A DNA stretch of 64,000 bases from Paramecium sonneborni (GCA_905182985.1 CAJJDN010000007.1:217179-281178), one strand, 5' to 3'; shown: positions 15,404 through 27,999, counted from the first letter of the stretch. A program made the numbers and translations. Notes: generated by a model not told the origin, from the letters alone.

Positions 15404-15840
15404 CTCTTTATAATTGTTTCCATTGTTCTGAATTTACTCTATTCTTTTAAAAAGAAAATGTTTTTGTATTCATATATTTTGGTTCTGATATTCTAAATAT
15501 TTGATTAAAATAAATAAAAAACAGCTTTTGGTACTCTCAAATAATATTCAGTAAAATTGAATCTTAAGCCCATAAATTTGTGTTATTTTTTATTTCTATG
15601 GTATCATATATTTTGTAACATTATTATTCAATGAATTTAGATAAATTTAAATTAATTAGTATTATTTTTATGGAACTCTATTTTTTAGTATTAATTTGTA
15701 AAAAAAAAACCATAATTTGAGGAATCTATGAATTATTAATTTAAAATAAGAGTAAATTTTTTGGAATGAGTTAGGTGGAAATATTACTTAATGAATTTTA
15801 TATAACAATTTAATTGATAAAATATATTTTTCAGATATTT
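15404..15840. other. Intergenic, no gene seen
   Basis: AT-rich, with stops in all frames at close spacing; no gene supported. Confidence 0.45.
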
Positions 15841-17213
15841 TCACAAAAGCAAATTAGGAAAGAGTTATTCTGCAAATTTAATTATTTCTTCTTCAATCTT
15901 ACTTAAAGGTATTGTAGAAGATTGCAAATATATTACTCTTTTATCACCTACTTTAATTCCAAAAAACCACATGTCAGCACTATTTTTAATAAATAAAATA
16001 CTTTCTAATTACATATTGATTGGATAAGTTTAATTTTTCATAGACTTATTATAAAATTCTCAAATTTTCTGAAGATAATTTTTAAATGTTCAATGATGTT
16101 GAAATTTTAGAAGCTAGATTGATTCCATTAAAATAAATATATTTTATACTATCTTATTTTTAATTAATTTCAATAGATGTTTCTAATTTATTTGATATTT
16201 TGTCCACATTTTTAGACAAAGCAATATTAACTTTGGCCATATTTGTGAAATCTTTAATTATATCAGATATTATAACAAAAAACATTTATTTTTCTAAAAA
16301 TGTGAAAAATTATTTTTTTTACTAATTTAAGTAAATAATTTGAGGATTAAAATTTGTATCTTTTGTTAAATATTTAAGATTATTAAAATTTAGATATGCC
16401 AATTAAGATTATTCATGTGTTAGAAATTATTTTTGACCCACTTTTTATTCTTAAGTTTACCAAGATAATCCATTACCATAATAATGTTCCTTTATTAATA
16501 GTGCAATTTTATGAGGTAAAGTTGAATATACAAAATAACCATTATAAAAAACCATAAAATCTGTTATTGAAGATTCAATTTACCTTATCATAGTTAATAA
16601 AAATTGTAGCAATAACAAATTGCTTGAGTCACAAGCATATTTAAAAGATAATGTTTAAAAATAAAATAAATTTAGATAAGCGCTAGTTCTTGCATTACAT
16701 TGAATCCATCTCCATGTAAATTAATCTAATTATGACAAATCTGACCCATAAAATAAAGAAAAATTATTGATATAATTTTCAGCTACATTAGTATATAAGT
16801 TTTTTGATAAACTATAATGAAATTTATTGCATTCGCTAAAAAAGTAATCTTCAGGGATAACTTTAACTTTTGGTATTTTTACATGAGCTAGTGTCATAAA
16901 AAGAAAAAGATCATTTCTAATTTAACAAATAATATGAGTTTGAGATTCTAGGTGAATTGTCTAAAATTTTAATTCATCTTCTTTATCATTAGATTCCCAT
17001 TACTTTTGCATCATTTATTCATTAGGATTAAACTACTTAAAAAAGATAAAAATCCCTTCTGCCATACCTGTTTATATCCTTTTTTCATCGATATTTGCAT
17101 TAGATGGAAAATAGTATATTAACTTTGCATCTTATTGATCCTTTTTATATTTTTATTTAGATTACTTATTCAGAGGGTTTTGGAACTGTAGGAACTGCCA
17201 TAGGATTAAACAT
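15841..17213 (-). CDS. CCZ1: Ccz1 homologue (Mon1-Ccz1 Rab7 exchange factor subunit)
   Basis: 441 residues, close to the length of animal CCZ1, in three exons (introns 17141-17165 and 15980-16001). The first longin domain starts KLIYYFPSNANIDEKRIQTG followed by MAEGIFIFFKQF; the order 'Y-x-P, N-I-D-E-K, G-x-x-E-G-I, F-x-x-F' is the Ccz1 N-terminal signature. Later segments (ITDFMVFYNGYFVYSTL; ADMWFFGIKVGDKRVIYLQ) match further longin-like strands. In other eukaryotes Ccz1 pairs with Mon1 to activate Rab7 on late endosomes. Family assignment is from motif memory, not a search. Confidence 0.75.
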
Positions 17214-17303
17214 GAATAAGGCTTTCAATTAGAAATCGAATTATAGTTGATCCTAATTCATCTATTTAATAATTAATCAATCAATTAATATAAAAAATGG
17301 ATA

Positions 17304-17905
17304 TCATTTTATTAACATACTGCATACAGGACAGTTAAAAGAATACTTAATGTGATTTATTATGCACTCATAATGAAATTAGTGATCATTATTACATTCT
17401 AATTAAATCATGTATTCTTTTATCTAAATTGGGTGTTAACATAATTAACATTTGTTGTTAATTTTATTAGAAATCATTTTCTTTTTGAATAATAAATTTT
17501 TGAGATTATATCTTTTTAATCTTTTAGCTAATTTCCCTATTGATATAAGTATTATAATAAAAGGAAATAAAAATGGTGTAATAAATATGGATAAATATTT
17601 TATTATATACTTAATATTTCTTTTTATTGAAAACCCTACAAATGTAATCATTAATATTAATTCATCAATTTAAAAATAGCTTTAATAACAATTAATTATT
17701 AATAAGAAAATAACTGAAAGCAAAAGAATGAATTCTAATATATGTTCGATTGTTTGAAATATTTATTAACTAAATTCTAACTTAGTCAGTATTTCTGGAA
17801 ATAATATTACTTCATTTATAAGGTTGATTTCATTCGCTTATGTCTAATTTTCAATTCCAGTCAAATCTTAAAGTTCTTAGTCTTTTTCTTAGTTTTACAT
17901 AACAT
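17304..17905 (-). CDS. Membrane-anchored RING-H2 protein (likely E3 ubiquitin ligase)
   Basis: 192 residues, two exons (intron 17876-17898). Two or three hydrophobic segments lie around residues 45-110 (for example ILEFILLLSVIFLLIINC and LSIFITPFLFPFIIILISIG). The C-terminal 50 residues are a complete RING-H2: CQLC, then LECNNDHQFHYEC, then CPVC, giving C-x2-C, C-x3-H-x2-H-x2-C, C-x2-C. The RING contains TAA and TAG codons read as Gln. By family analogy it would transfer ubiquitin at an internal membrane. The chosen ATG requires the 23-nt intron, after which the frame is open to the stop. Confidence 0.82.
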
Positions 17906-18556
17906 ATTTCCAAAGAGCTATAATTATATAGTTTTCATTGATTAAGCGAATTTGTTAATTGATTTAGATAGCTTTTAGTAAATGCAAAAGAAATAAGGAA
18001 ATAATCCATATATTATAGTAAAGATGTAATCTTAAATGTTTTTACTCTAAATCATCAAAATTCCCAAGAAATATTACAAGAATTATAAAACAAAAGAGGC
18101 AACAACACTTAAATTACTTATTGATTTATTCTTTGAAATGATTTATTTTTTCTTCAAACTGTTAATTTGAGTCTTGTTTGATCAATTTTAAGGTTACTGA
18201 ATCATATTACATTATAAAATTAATAATAAATTAATTTCCTATATTTTATACCTTTGTAAAACATGATGAATATAAACTATTTATCTAAATATATTTAAAT
18301 TAGAATTTCTTCATTTTCATTTTTAAATAATGATAAAGAAACATTTTAAATTGGCTAAGTATTTGTTTGATATTTTTATTAATAATTATCAAGGGGAATT
18401 TTGTAAATTTAAATTACTAGAAAATTATAAAGTATTTTGAGATTGTTTTAATAAAATTTAACTTCTTTAAAGTATTTTACTATTTAATGTATTTAGCAAT
18501 TTATTATTAATATTTGTTTTATCTAAGTATTGTAACTATAATCAATAAAATTAAAT
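17906..18556. other. Intergenic, no gene seen
   Basis: Roughly 650 bp separating a minus-strand gene start from a plus-strand gene start. Some frames are open over short distances, as expected with a single stop codon, but none carries recognisable protein sequence. Confidence 0.4.
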
Positions 18557-19632
18557 ATGAGAAGAGTTTAATCAGCTGCCCCAAATTTAGGTAAAGAAAA
18601 TAAAGATATAATTAGAATTTACAATGGATGATATGTTTAAAATAGCTACAAAATAAACATCCACTTTTGGAATAGAAGGATATGAAGTTCCAAAAAAATA
18701 TGCAGATCCTCTAAAATAAATGGAAGAAAGAAAGTTTTCAGCTTAAAAGAAAGGTTAGGGTTTTTAAATTCTTATTTTAGGTCAAAAAAACTTAGGTTAT
18801 GTAACAAGAAGAGGACATTATTTAGAAGATTAAAAGAAAATTTATGAAAAATTGCCTGCTCCTAATAAATATGATATTGTTAAACCTTGGGTTATTTAAG
18901 CTTAAACAACTCGTTCCAGGTCAGCTCCACCAAAAAGGTTGTTTTATTAATTTATAATATTTAGAACAACTTTTATTGATTAAATATTTAAAGAAGCTAA
19001 ATTAAGAGGAGTTCCAGGTTCTGGAAGATATAATGTTTAAAAACCATTAGATGAAGTATTGAAACAAGTTGAAGAAGAAAAAAAGAAAAAAATTGAGTAC
19101 TTTAATTATAATAAATATAAGAGCTTTTGAAAGACCAACTTATTTAAATGAAATATAACATTTAGCAATTATCAATCCAGGACCTGGAAATTATAATCCA
19201 AGGGTAAAATCATTTTTAATATTTAAGCCTTTATCAAAAAAATTAAAAAAAAATGAAACTAAACCAGCTGATTTTATAACAAAACATAAAGAATAAGCAA
19301 AAAAAAGAGGAAAGTCAGCATTACCTGATGTAGGTTCATATAATCCAGAACCTCTTTCATTTACTACATTTAATAAATTATAAGTTAATGCTAAAAAAAA
19401 AGAAAAAGTTGATAAACATGTAATTTTTTTATAAATAATTTAGACTTTTGGAACTGATACAAGGTTCAAGGATCCAAAAAAAAGTAAATCAAAATAAATT
19501 TTGTTACCTGGACCAGGTCAATATCCTATGATAGTATAATGGTAAGGAAAAGAATAAGATAAATCAAAAGCAAAAATTAAAAATTATATGTAATCCACAA
19601 CAAAAGGAACATAAAGATCTATATATTATTGA
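18557..19632 (+). CDS. STPGR-repeat (SHIPPO/ODF3-type) ciliary protein
   Basis: 307 residues in seven exons (introns 18591-18615, 18754-18780, 18938-18964, 19097-19121, 19204-19227, 19420-19443). Spaced Pro-Gly-x-Gly-x-Tyr motifs are seen: GVPGSGRYNV, INPGPGNYNP, LPDVGSYNPEP, LLPGPGQYPM. Such repeats define the STPGR/SHIPPO family, found on or inside axonemal microtubules. The rest is Lys-rich. Assignment is by repeat pattern and is fairly firm; the exact family member is not. Confidence 0.85.
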
Positions 19633-19760
19633 GGTTAAAATTATATTTTTATTAAATTTTGATTTTTAAAAGATTTATTAAAATTTGGAATCTTATTTCT
19701 AATTAATAAGAATTCTAAAAGCAAAAGATTTTAATTGATTATTTAACAATAATTCTATAA

Positions 19761-21098
19761 TCATACTTAAAGCTTTATAAGAGCACCATGAAAGTCTTTA
19801 ATAAAATAGGCTAAAGTGCAAGTTAATGCATCTATATCTTCATATTTATCAGGATCAATGACATCAAGATTTTTATTAATTAATTGTAAAATTTAATTTA
19901 GATGTGATTTCTTGAAGGATTTTGCTTTAATAGTTTATAAGAATAAGGCTAAATGATAATAAAAATATTTACGAAATTATTTTTCGTTATCTTGTAAAAA
20001 TTTGGAGGCTTTATCCCAAAAATTTTAGTCTTCGATTTGATATTTATTAAAGTCTTCAACTATAACTAGAAAAACATAAATCACATATTTGACTGAATCA
20101 GGAATTTCATTTTGTTAAAGTAAATCACTTACAAAATTCATTTCTATAATTTCAAATGAATCTACAGTCATAGTTTTAAACTCTAATGGTAGCACAATTT
20201 CTTTATCTAATTCTTCAATTTCTAATTAATTTTGAATTAATTAAGAATCATTTCTTTGAATTTAAGAGTCAAAAGTTTAAGAATAAGCCTCACTTTCATC
20301 TAATTGTTATAATGATACTTATTATTAATCTTTTATAGATGATTTTTAAATTGATTATTAATTTTCTGATTAAGTTTCTTCAGCATTATTCAATGAATTT
20401 TATGGCGAATTAACTTCTTATTTTTATCCATAAAATATTGACTTTTAAGAATTTTTAGGACTAGAAGCAGTTTTAATTTATTAGTCATTAACCAAAGTTA
20501 ATGATTATGAAGGACTTTTCTTCAATGCAATTATATCTTTTGAAGATGAAGAACGAGATTTTTACTAACTGTTTTATTTGATTGGTTGGGTATTGCTAAA
20601 TAATTTTTAAGATTCTAATATTTAAGTCTTTAGTTTTTTTGGATCAGGCAATGCTTTTATGGCTTCTTAATGCTTAATCTAACTATTTCTATTATATGAA
20701 GATTTATCATTAGATTAAGTTAAGTTTTATTAACTGTTCTGTTGTTAATATTTTGGTTTAGACTATGATAACTATTTATGATCCTAATTTTTTTCTCTTT
20801 CTTATTCTAATTTCTTCAATTAACTTTTTATAATAGTAGCATCTGGTTTCTATGCCTAAATTTAATTCTATTACGATAGATGCTAAATTGGATTAGCTGT
20901 TTAATGTTTCTAATCTTTTCTAAAAACCTTTTATTATTCTGATCCAAATAATTTCGATTCCAATAATAAAATCCTTTCTTATTATTGCTCTACTTATTTT
21001 TCTAACTTTTCAATTTTTTCAGACTATTCTTGAACTATTGATAATATTGTTGCCTCAATCACTTCTTTTATTTTTAACTTGATGTCACTATCTGACAT
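19761..21098 (-). CDS. Gln/Ser/Lys-rich protein with coiled-coil head, unknown
   Basis: Intronless, 445 residues. It starts MSDSDIKLKIKEVIEATILS with a short coiled coil (EQSEKIEKLEKQVEQQQERI), then a 230-residue low-complexity stretch full of Gln, Ser and Asn, and ends in a folded-looking helical domain of about 170 residues (from EELDKEIVLPLEFKTMTVDS to FHGALIKLQV). The C-terminal domain suggests an armadillo- or MIF4G-like helical bundle, but I cannot name it. Confidence 0.7.
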
Positions 21099-21243
21099 TT
21101 ATATATTGGTTATTAAATAAATTATTAAAACTTTGATTATTTCATGTAAATTTTTTCATATATTGAAATTTGGGTTAATATGATATAATTTAATAATGAA
21201 TATTGTTTTCTAAAGTTTAATAATTTATGTGTAATAATAAAAA

Positions 21244-21697
21244 TCAAGCAGATGTATAATTTCCTACTTAATGCTCAAGTTCTGCTACCTTTTATGTTGC
21301 TGCTATAATCAATTACTAGATTTAACTCTTTTCTTTTTTTAATTCTGTGATTTAACTTTACAATTTAGAATTTTCATCTTTTTATGTATTAATTGCCTAG
21401 CTTGATAGATTATATACTTATCTTAAATCCCTAAGCATTGCATCTAAAGTTGGTTAAGTAGTATTCTTAATTTCCTCATTATTATTTGTTATTCTTTATT
21501 TCATTAGATGTAACTCCTATTTTAATTGATCAATCTCATGCTTATAACTTTATAGTAATTCATTAGATAACTCAGTAACATTCTTTTAATAACAAAAGAT
21601 TATTTACATTAACTAAAAGCAAATGATTTTTAGCATTAGTGGCAGCTTCTTAATCTAATTTAGAACTATGAGGCTATTGTTATTAAATTTCTGACAT
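21244..21697 (-). CDS. Short coiled-coil protein
   Basis: 140 residues, two exons (intron 21583-21613). Almost entirely coiled coil: YKHEIDQLKQELHLMKQRI, LDAMLRDLRQVYNLSSQAIN and ENSKLQSQITELKKEKSQIQ. No family recognised. Confidence 0.7.
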
Positions 21698-21838
21698 TTT
21701 ATAAAAAATATATTGAAAAAAATTTATTTAAATACCCTTATGCGTTTAAGAAGAAAAAAAGAGCAAAAACTTTTTCCTTTTTTTTTTAAAAAAAAATAAT
21801 TAATTTTATAAAATTTTGTTTTTAATATTATTTTTAAA

Positions 21839-22384
21839 TCACAAGCATATTTAAAATGTTTCAAGTGATTTTTTGCTAGATGATTCTCTTTTGTCCTTTT
21901 TTTCCTTAATTTCTTTATATTCACTCTAATCTTTAGATGATAAATCTTTTTAAGAAGATTTGCCTTTTGATTTTTCTTTGATTCCTCTATATTTGACTCC
22001 ATATCTATGTTTTTTAAATTATCTTTCAGTCTAAAAAACTTTATCACAATGATCACAAGTTAATGAAACTTTCATTTTGATTGATTTCTCAATAGATTTT
22101 CCAATTTTTTAAGCACTTTTTTCTTAATTTTATTTTTCTTCTTCAATTTCATCATTTTATGATGCAACTATCTCAATTTCTGGTTAAGAATTCTTTTTTT
22201 CAGGAACCTTAGAAATTGGTTCTTAAACAATTTGAGGTTATATTTCTGCTACTTCATTTTCCATTTATCCATTATTATTTGAAATCTAAGATTAAAGTGT
22301 ATCTATTTATGATGAAAGATCAGCACATTTTTCATAAAGCATAGCTACTGTTTGAAAATGTTGAGTTAATGGAATGTATTTCAT
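21839..22384 (-). CDS. Protein with a degenerate C2H2-like zinc finger
   Basis: Intronless 181-residue protein starting MKYIPLTQHFQTVAMLYEKC. A central segment reads LTCDHCDKVFQTERQFKKHRYG: a C-x2-C knuckle and the first His of a C2H2 finger, with a Tyr where the second His would be expected. The sides are Glu/Lys/Gln/Ser-rich. A nucleic-acid or protein-binding role is possible, but with one zinc ligand missing this is tentative. Confidence 0.6.
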
Positions 22385-22631
22385 TAAATTAATCTATTTT
22401 GAGTTTGGAGGTGTGGCATTTTTATACTATTTTTTTCCTGAAAATAATTTTCAATATAATTTTAGATGGAATTTGACAAAAAAAAAGAGGATATCTGGAA
22501 AAGAGGAAATTCTTTAGAAGGAAAGGCAATTTTTTTAAAAGCTTTTATTAATTAAATAATAAAAATGAAATAAAAAATAAATAAATAATATTCTAAGTTA
22601 AAATTTGAAGAATAATGATTAGGAGAATAGT

Positions 22632-23591
22632 TCACTTAACTATTTTAAGTTTTTGTTGCACTTCTTTAATTTTAGTAAATTCTGCCTAAACTCTTTTCTT
22701 CCATAAATCTTCATTCATTTCTAAAAGTAATAATTTCTGATCAACTTCATCTTTCAATTTCTCTTCTTTCTCAACTTTGATTTCTTTAAAAGAGATAATT
22801 TTCTCTTTAATTTAAAGTTGCTACTCTTTTTCTTTTAATTGATTTTATTTTTCTTATTAAACATTAACAATTTTTTTTTCTTATTAAGTAATTCTATTTT
22901 TAAGAGATTGAATATTTTCAACTTCAATTTATAATTATTCTTAAAGAATAAGTAATTAAGATTATCTTTCTTTAAGAAGAAGTTTATCTTTTTCAAGTTT
23001 TTACCAATCATTTAACAGCTAATTAAATAAAAAAGGAATTTATACTTATTTTTCTTTTTATTTAATTTCATTTTCATATTATCTAATATTTTGCATAGCT
23101 TCTCTTGCTTCTTTTAAATCACAAATCATTTGATTTTGTGATTTTTCTAATCTTTAAATTTCTTCATTCAACGAATCAATCTTTTTTAATTTAAAAGTTA
23201 ATTCTTCTTGAATATCATCTCTTTCTCTAACAATTTTTTTTAATTAATATTTTAATTCTTCATTCTATTCTTTCAATTTAATAAGATCTGATTTAATTCC
23301 TTAATTATCTTATAATAATGAATTCATTTCAATAGATCGTTTATCAAGTAAGCTTTTAGTAATTTTGAGCTCTTCTCTTAACAATCTAAGATTGTTATTT
23401 TCTTGTATACTAAAATAATCAGATGTAGATGTTTCATTTAAATGACTTTATTATTTATGAAATGAATCTCTACTTCTTCTAACAACTTCTGTTTGAGATG
23501 TTTCTAAATAAGAGGAACTTCTTTTAGGTTCAGTGATTAGTTTTTTTTAATGAGTGGATATCATTTTTTTGATAAATCCTATTCGATCCAT
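22632..23591 (-). CDS. Coiled-coil protein
   Basis: 310 residues, two exons (intron 23019-23045). A short Ser-rich head (SSSYLETSQTEVVRRSRDSF) precedes about 240 residues of uninterrupted coiled coil (for example LKKIVRERDDIQEELTFKLK). Likely a dimeric scaffold. Its start is 93 bp from the divergent ribosomal protein gene. Confidence 0.75.
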
Positions 23592-23684
23592 TATCTAATA
23601 GGAGTGTGCCATATTCTGTTTCATAATAATTATATTGTATATGTGTGGTTATTTGAAATTAAATAAAATCTTTTTTTATTATTC

Positions 23685-24334
23685 ATGGGTATTTCAAGAG
23701 ATAGTAGACACAAAAGAAGACTAACAGGTGGTCGTATGCCAATTCATAAGAAGAAACGAGCATTTGAAAAAGGAAGATAAGCAGCTATGACTAAATTGGT
23801 ATCTGGAGAAAAAAGAGTTAGAAGATTAAGAGTTAGAGGAGGAAACTTTAAATTCAGAGCTCTTCGTTTATCAGATGGAAACATCTCTTGGGGAAGTGAA
23901 GGTGTTGCAAAAAAATCAAAGATTGTTGAAGTTGTTTATCATCCATCAAATAATGAATTAGTCAGAACTAAAACACTTACTAGAGGTGTTATTGTATAAG
24001 TTGATGCTACTCCATTTAAATAATATTATTTAAAGAAATACAATATTGATTTAGGAGCAAAAAAGACTTAAAAGAAAGTATTTGTTATTCATTAATAATA
24101 TAGGATTAACCAGCAACTTAAGAAGTTAAAAAATCAAATTCATTAAAGAAAAAACTTGATGCTAGAATGAAAGATAGAGTTATTGATAATTTAGTAGCTG
24201 AATAATTCTAAAATCAAAGACTTTTAGTAAGAGTTACATCAAGACCAGGATAATCAGGTAGAGCTGATGGATACATTCTTGAAGGAAAAGAATTAGAATT
24301 TTATATTAAAAAAGTAGAATAAAAGAAAAAATGA
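23685..24334 (+). CDS. RPS8: 40S ribosomal protein S8 (eS8)
   Basis: 207 residues, two exons (intron 24078-24103). The N-terminus [20 protein letters not shown] and the later [10 protein letters not shown] and [17 protein letters not shown] are the classic eS8 signature; the C-terminus ends [18 protein letters not shown]. Part of the small ribosomal subunit. As a nearly invariant protein it anchors the reading of TAA as Gln (for example in KGRQAAMTK). Confidence 0.98.
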
Positions 24335-24696
24335 GTTTTTCTCTATTCATAGTACATTAGTAATAGATTTATCATATTCATATTTCTTTACTTTCTCTCT
24401 ATTTATTTTTATTGTATTCTTTTATTTTTTCTTATTCTTCTTATTTCTTTATTTTATTTACATTATATAATCCTTTCTATATTTTTTCTTTAGGTTTTAT
24501 TCTTTTGGTTGCAAATGATTTGAAACTTCCACTAGCTCACTAGAATTTTACTTTCTTTATCATTTTTTTCAAGTAATTATAATTTATATATTATATAATT
24601 AGCCTTTTTAATATTAGTTAATTTTAGAAATTAATTAAATAAATCTAAATTTGCGAAGTTACTTCATTGATATTAAATTTATTTTAACACATTTGA
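24335..24696. other. Intergenic, no gene seen
   Basis: T-rich stretch following RPS8 on the same strand as the next gene; no coding-like frame. It probably contains the RPS8 3' end and the next promoter. Confidence 0.4.
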
Positions 24697-26534
24697 ATGC
24701 CAAATTTTCAAACTATAAGCAATGCTATCAAAAAGTTTAATGTTTACACTAGACCTGTTAGTTTATTGCTATTAAAAGAATAAGGTCATAGAACTTATTT
24801 AGGAGTTTTTCTCACGTCAATATTAATGAGTCTGGTAGTTTTGGTTTATTATAGTGGTCTTGAATCACTTATTATTAGAAATAATCCAAATGCAATTAGT
24901 TATACAACCTATGCTGAACATTAAAAACCATTCTATTTGACTCCTTAAAATTTTAGCATTGCCATAGCATAAAAAGGTTATGATCTTAAAGCTTCTTACA
25001 TACTAGAAGGTTCAATAGGATAAATTGATGGGTAATAATATATTTTAAATCAAAAATAGACTGACCATACAAGAAATTCCTTTGTCTAAATGTATGGATT
25101 TCTAATTTTAAGATTCCACTTTAAATGATTATTTTGATAAGAGTGATCAAATATGGTATTGTATTGATTGGAATTCTCTTGATTCAATTGTATTAGAAGG
25201 TGGTTTAGAGTCTTCGAAAGATAAATCATTATAAATAATAGTTAAATAGTGTACTTCTAAGTAAAACATTAATTTCAATCATTAGTTTACAGTGCACTTA
25301 TCCTAATTTTTAAGATAGTGATCAGTTCCTTTTGAAAATTACATCTGCAAACACTGACATTACAAATTTTAAAACTCCTGCATCTATAATAGGAAAAACC
25401 TTTTCTCTCACTTCTTTATTAAATTTTACTAAGAAACTTAGCATTATAATGTAGCCTCAATTAGTTCAATCAGATAATGGGTATATTACATAAGATTAAT
25501 CGCAATAAAGTGTGTTGTCTATATAAAATTATTATGAAACAATTTAAGATAAAACTTAAGAGCAATAAATATTTCAGATTAATATATCTTTGGATTAGAA
25601 AACATAAGTAATTCAGAGATCATATCCTAGAGTTTATTAATATTTAGGAGATATTGGTGGATTTTGGGAAATAATATATTTATGTAGTTTATTATTCATA
25701 ATGCCCTTTAATAATTTATCTTATAGAGTAGCTTTGCTTAATGAATTATTCAATTTCGAAATGGATTATGATAGTAAGGTACATCCTGAGAATAGAGGTA
25801 AAAGTAAAGTAAAAGAGATTCTGAATAAATCAGTTTAATTAGAGAAATTTAATAGAATGTCAAAAGTAGCTGAACATGATGTGTAGTAGAAATCAAAATT
25901 ATTAGATTAGATTTCTAGTGATATAACTTAATTTTTCAAAGAATAGGAAAGTCGTTTAGAACTTCAATTTTTCGATTATTTTGGATGTTGTTAATGTAAG
26001 AAAGGGGGAAAGAGAGATTTAATAAATTTTTCAATGGGTAAAATTACACACACATTAGATATTACTTATATAATCAAGAAATTATAGGAAATAGATAAAT
26101 TAAAATTAATTTTATTAAATTCAGATTAAATAAAGCTATTTGATTATTTACCTAAACCTAAGTTAGGTTTACATATGAAAGCAAGTGAAAATGAATATTG
26201 TTCAATATTAAAACCTGAATAATCAGATTTAGACAAAGCTTTAGAAGCTTAGAAAGCATTTTAATAATTATAAGATTAAGAAGATGAAATAACACCAAAA
26301 TTAGTAAAACTTTTAGATGAAGATTTAGTAGCTTTATTTAAATTATAATTAAATAAGGGAGTTAATAGATCTTTAAAGAAAACAGGATAATTGGCTGATG
26401 CTGTGTAATAGTTAATTTTAATGAATGCAAAAAATGTGTAAGAAAAAGGTAATAAGAAGAAAAAAAAGAAGAAGAATAATAATAAGGAATCGAGTAATTC
26501 GGATAATTCTGATTCTTCAGGTTCTGAAAATTGA
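24697..26534 (+). CDS. Two-helix membrane protein with large lumenal domain, unknown
   Basis: 594 residues, three exons (introns 25032-25059 and 25261-25285). One hydrophobic helix near residues 42-64 (YLGVFLTSILMSLVVLVYYS) and a second near 320-336 (FWEIIYLCSLLFIMPF) flank a roughly 250-residue, probably extracellular or lumenal domain with WYCIDW. The cytosolic tail has a Cys-rich patch (DYFGCCQCKKGGK) and ends in Lys runs and a Ser/Asp/Asn-rich tip. This shape resembles a family common in ciliates, but I cannot give it a function. Confidence 0.7.
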
Positions 26535-26551
26535 ATTATAATAATAAATAA

Positions 26552-27244
26552 TCAAATGATTGAATTTAAGTAAGATTTAAATGATTCTTGACTTTGTATT
26601 AACTTTTTGATATTTTCTTTAACTTACTAAGATTTTTCTTACAAATTAAGTTTTTATTCTAGACATGAATTATTTTTCTTTATGATTTTATATTCTTCTA
26701 ATAAAATAGGATACTATGGAAATGAAATTGAATTTTCAGATATTAGAGTCATACATTTATTGATTAATCTAAATATTTATTCGTTTGTATTTTATTAATG
26801 TTTTTTCTATTTATTAATAAGTTACTTAAGTGTTTTTGCAGTAATATTATGAATCTTTTTCTAATTTGAGATAGGACAGAATTCAGTAGTTTGTATAGTT
26901 GAGCATGATATTGAATTAGATTTATGAATAGTATTATAGCAAGCAGAATCTGTATGAAATTTCTATTTCTTTTTTGATGTACAAATTTAACTTACTGATT
27001 TAGTTTTTGATTATCTGTGCATTTTAATATATTCTATAAGATTACGAGTTTATTGGTTTCGATGAATTCGAGCATCAATTTGACTAGATTTAAGAGAAGT
27101 TGAGTATTTTTTGATAAATTCTAATTTGGAACTAACGAATTCTCTACTTACCACAGACAATTCCTAAACCATAGTTTCGATGATAGGAACTAAAATAGCA
27201 AATTCCTCATCAAGTGTAGCACATTAAGTTAATATTGATTGCAT
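26552..27244 (-). CDS. Hypothetical protein, helical and Ser/Lys-rich
   Basis: Intronless 230-residue ORF: MQSILTQCATLDEEFAILVP, then Lys/Gln/Ser-rich helices up to KLIQSQESFKSYLNSII. No domain recognised. The frame is open over nearly 700 bp with one stop codon type, and composition matches neighbours. The stop lies 17 bp from the convergent membrane-protein gene, and the start 63 bp from the divergent GILT gene. Confidence 0.6.
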
Positions 27245-27307
27245 TTAATTTAACGAACAAAATAATTATGAAAGTATGAAACTCACGATTGCGTCATTAT
27301 TATAATA

Positions 27308-27999
27308 ATGTAATATATAGGATTAGTCTTACTATTAGCAACAGCTTTATCTTAGAGTAGATTATCAGTAGATGTATATACAGAATCTTTATGTCCTGAT
27401 TGTATGGAATTTTTATTGAACTCCTTAACAGAGGCAGTTGATACTCCAGATATTGAATAGATGGTAAATATAAGAGTAGTACCATATGGAAATGTTAAGA
27501 GAGTATATAATTAAGCAACTGGTAAATGGTAATTCACATGCCAACATGGAGCAGTAGAATGTTATGGAAATTATATCTAATTATGTGGTTAGAGTATATT
27601 GGCACAAAAATATCCAACAAATAATGAAATTTTATAAGTTTAATGGGCAATATGTATAGATAGAAGAATATTTAAACCATATACAAATACTCGTTTTGAT
27701 GAAGCAGCAAGTCTATGTGCCGCTGATTTTGGTATTTCAGGAGCTTCTGTTAAAGAATGTGCTAATGTATGAATTATTAATATATATATTTTTAGAATGA
27801 TTAAGGTTATAAATTACATTTAGCAGCAGCTGAAGAAACAGATAAACTTTCACCAGCACATCAATATGTTCCATGGATAACAACAAATAAGAGACATAGT
27901 GTGACTGATGAAAATCTTATATTAGAAGATTTAGTTACATGGGCATGCAATAATTACAAAGGTGTTAAAATTGATGCTTGCACTACTAGAAGTGCTTGA
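27308..27999 (+). CDS. GILT-like thiol reductase (lysosomal)
   Basis: 220 residues, two exons (intron 27767-27795). An N-terminal signal peptide is visible (MQYIGLVLLLATALSQ), then VYTESLCPDCMEFL carrying the active-site C-x2-C, and the GILT signature CQHGAVECYGN. Further Cys residues (QLCGQ, ICIDR, SLCAADF, VKECAN) match the disulfide-rich family. GILT proteins reduce disulfides of proteins in acidic compartments; in a ciliate this would be the food vacuole or lysosome, which is inference. The in-frame ATG at 27308 was chosen because it directly precedes the signal peptide. Confidence 0.92.

Noticed and set aside
21724..22056. 110-codon minus-strand ORF under the standard code
   Set aside because: It is out of frame with the 181-residue protein that carries the zinc-finger-like motif and reads as Lys/Ile-rich noise.
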